A stretch of DNA of 6,754 nt from Verrucomicrobiota bacterium. GTDB taxonomy: Bacteria > Verrucomicrobiota > Kiritimatiellia > Kiritimatiellales > Tichowtungiaceae. The position numbers and the translations under genes were made by a program. Where the stretch lies: positions 1 through 6,754 of the forward strand of contig JAUXCB010000084.1 in NCBI GenBank assembly GCA_030619095.1, in the 5' to 3' direction. Each line of letters opens with the position of its first letter. The stretch's first letter is position 1. The notes under the pieces were generated by a model that worked only from the letters and a program-made list of their open reading frames with translations, ran no database searches and was not told where the DNA came from. Shown here in pieces: positions 5,482 through 6,754 of this stretch.

Positions 5482-6711
5482 ATGAAAGAAGTAAAAAAAG
5501 CAGCTCTTCTCACGGCGGGCGGCCTGGCTCCCTGTCTCTCCTCCGCCATTGGCGGCCTGATTGAACGGTACAGCAAAGATCACCCCGGCATTGAAATCAT
5601 CTGCTACACCAGCGGCTACAAGGGACTCCTCCTCGGCGACTCCATCGAAGTCACATCGGACATCCGCGCAAACGCAGCCATTCTCTACAAACACGGCGGA
5701 AGCCCCATCGGCAACAGCCGCGTGAAACTCACCAATGTAAAAGACTGCGAAAAACGCGGACTCATCAAAGAAGGTGAAAACCCACTCGACGTGGCGGCCG
5801 CCCAACTCGTCAAAGATGGCGTGGACGTGCTCCACACGATCGGCGGCGACGACACCAACACCACCGCCGCCGACCTCGCCGCCCACCTCGCCGAAAACGA
5901 TTACGAGCTGATCGTGGTCGGCCTGCCCAAAACCATCGATAACGACGTATTTCCAATCAAACAGTCTCTCGGCGCCTGGACGGCGGCCGAAGAAGGTGCG
6001 AACTACTTTGCCAACGTGGTGGCCGAACACAACGCCAACCCGCGCATGCTGATCATCCACGAAGTGATGGGCCGCAACTGCGGATGGCTGACCGCCGAAA
6101 CCGCCCGTGTCTACCACAACAAACTCGAAGAACTCGACTTCCTGCCGCAGCTCGGACTGAGCAAAGAACGAAAAGACGTGCACGCCATCTTTGTCCCCGA
6201 AATGGCCGTCGAACTTCAAGCCGAAGCGGTACGTCTCTCCACCGTGATGGACGAAGTCGACAACGTGAACATCTTCATCTCTGAAGGCGCGGGTCTGGAA
6301 TCCATCGTCAAAGAAATGGAAGCCGCAGGCCAGGAGGTGCCGCGCGATGCGTTCGGACACGTCAAACTCGATGCGGTCAACCCCGGCCAGTGGTTTGGCA
6401 AACAGTTCGCAAAACTCCTCGGCGCAGAAAAAGTGCTGATTCAAAAATCCGGTTATTACGCCCGCGCGGCCGCCTCCAACGAGGCCGACCTCAAGCTGAT
6501 CATCGCCTGCTGCGACAAAGCGGTCGAATGCGCGCTGGCCGGCATCGGCGGTGTCATCGGCGAAGACGAAGATCAGAACGACGAACTGCGCGCCTGCGAG
6601 TTCCCGCGCATTGCGGGCGGCAAGCCGTTCGACATTGATGTGCCATGGTTCGGCGAACTTCTCGCCGACATCGGCCAGTCCAAAGGCGAAAAAGTGAGCG
6701 TTGCTCACTAA
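5482..6711 (+). CDS. pfp: Pyrophosphate-dependent 6-phosphofructokinase (PPi-PFK)
   Basis: This 409-residue cytoplasmic enzyme interconverts fructose 6-phosphate and fructose 1,6-bisphosphate using pyrophosphate, so the step is reversible and serves both glycolysis and gluconeogenesis. The phosphofructokinase fold is shown by LLTAGGLAPCLSSAIGG at 9-25, GGDDTNTTAADLA at 121-133, LPKTIDNDV at 148-156, QSLGAWTAAE, HEVMGRNCGWL at 193-203 and SEGAG at 267-271. The second Asp of GGDD (D124) and the Lys of PKTIDND (K150) are the residues known to mark PPi rather than ATP use; ATP enzymes usually have Gly at both places. D153 is the expected catalytic base, and M196-G197-R198 contacts the sugar phosphate. 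The start at 5482 (MKEVKKAALLTAGG) has AAAGGA 8 bp upstream; the frame extends to 5416 only through a non-ATG codon and atypical sequence. It is divergent from rpsD with a 248-bp spacer. No clear promoter is seen, although a short palindrome CCCATCATGGG lies at 5436-5446. Confidence 0.95.
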   Translation: MKEVKKAALLTAGGLAPCLSSAIGGLIERYSKDHPGIEIICYTSGYKGLLLGDSIEVTSDIRANAAILYKHGGSPIGNSRVKLTNVKDCEKRGLIKEGENPLDVAAAQLVKDGVDVLHTIGGDDTNTTAADLAAHLAENDYELIVVGLPKTIDNDVFPIKQSLGAWTAAEEGANYFANVVAEHNANPRMLIIHEVMGRNCGWLTAETARVYHNKLEELDFLPQLGLSKERKDVHAIFVPEMAVELQAEAVRLSTVMDEVDNVNIFISEGAGLESIVKEMEAAGQEVPRDAFGHVKLDAVNPGQWFGKQFAKLLGAEKVLIQKSGYYARAAASNEADLKLIIACCDKAVECALAGIGGVIGEDEDQNDELRACEFPRIAGGKPFDIDVPWFGELLADIGQSKGEKVSVAH

Positions 6712-6754
6712 GAGATGGAATGATGAAACAGCGGAGTATTGGAATATTGGATTC
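6712..6754 (+). repeat. Right-edge tail with short GGARTATT tandem repeat, or start of another gene
   Basis: After the pfp stop, GGAGTATT (6733-6740) is followed directly by GGAATATT (6741-6748) and GGATTC at the edge. This looks like the beginning of an AT-rich, 8-bp-periodic intergenic repeat. Alternatively the ATG pair at 6720-6725 opens a frame reading MMKQRSIGILD, which would continue out of the window. That N-terminus loosely resembles glutamate racemase (IGxxDSG), but only eleven residues are visible and ATA/TTG codons are unusual here. Neither reading can be settled. Confidence 0.3.

Noticed and set aside
5440..6708. 422-codon open frame on the minus strand opposite pfp
   Set aside because: It is antisense to a clear PPi-PFK. 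Its translation is a low-complexity mix rich in F, V, G and D, as expected from the complement of GC-biased codons, and it has no recognisable domain.
1..6754. CRISPR array, tRNA, rRNA, insertion sequence or phage integration site
   Set aside because: No regularly spaced repeats, tRNA cloverleaf with CCA end, rRNA-like segment, transposase motif or terminal inverted repeats were seen on reading both strands.

Overview
This window reads as ordinary bacterial chromosome with about 55-60% G+C and dense coding on both strands. The lineage cannot be fixed from sequence alone. Several traits fit an anaerobic or facultatively anaerobic, PVC-like bacterium such as Kiritimatiellota or Verrucomicrobiota: a stand-alone rpsD without the N-terminal cysteine motif, a pyrophosphate-type phosphofructokinase, a soluble NAD-coupled [NiFe]-hydrogenase and a stray four-helix-bundle (S23/IVP-type) gene. 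This assignment is a low-confidence inference.

Left part (positions 1-3360, minus strand): a tightly packed hoxF-hoxU-hoxY operon. HoxF is the NAD(H)/FMN subunit with a fused NuoE/HoxE-like N-terminus. HoxU is the iron-sulfur relay and HoxY is the hydrogenase small subunit. Together they would pass electrons between NAD(H) and the NiFe site of HoxH. The catalytic HoxH gene, expected right after hoxY, is not in the window. A broken four-helix-bundle gene lies there instead and runs off the left edge.

Middle part (3361-4630): a 113-bp divergent intergenic region with an imperfect inverted repeat separates the hox operon from nfo (endonuclease IV, plus strand), whose nine metal ligands are all intact. 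A small, probably two-helix membrane ORF converges on nfo and overlaps its 3' end. A strong hairpin with U-tracts on both sides follows and is the terminator for rpsD.

Right part (4631-6754): rpsD (minus) and pfp (plus) diverge from a 248-bp spacer. rpsD has a good sigma70-like promoter and a leader of about 120 nt. The leader also contains a possible 36-codon ORF whose stop overlaps the rpsD start. pfp carries the GGDD and PKTIDND signatures of pyrophosphate-dependent phosphofructokinases. The last 43 bases contain a short GGARTATT repeat or the first codons of another gene.

I did not find a clearly new system. The most notable points are the interruption of the hox operon after hoxY, the loss of half of the [2Fe-2S] ligands in the HoxF N-terminal domain, and the rpsD leader.
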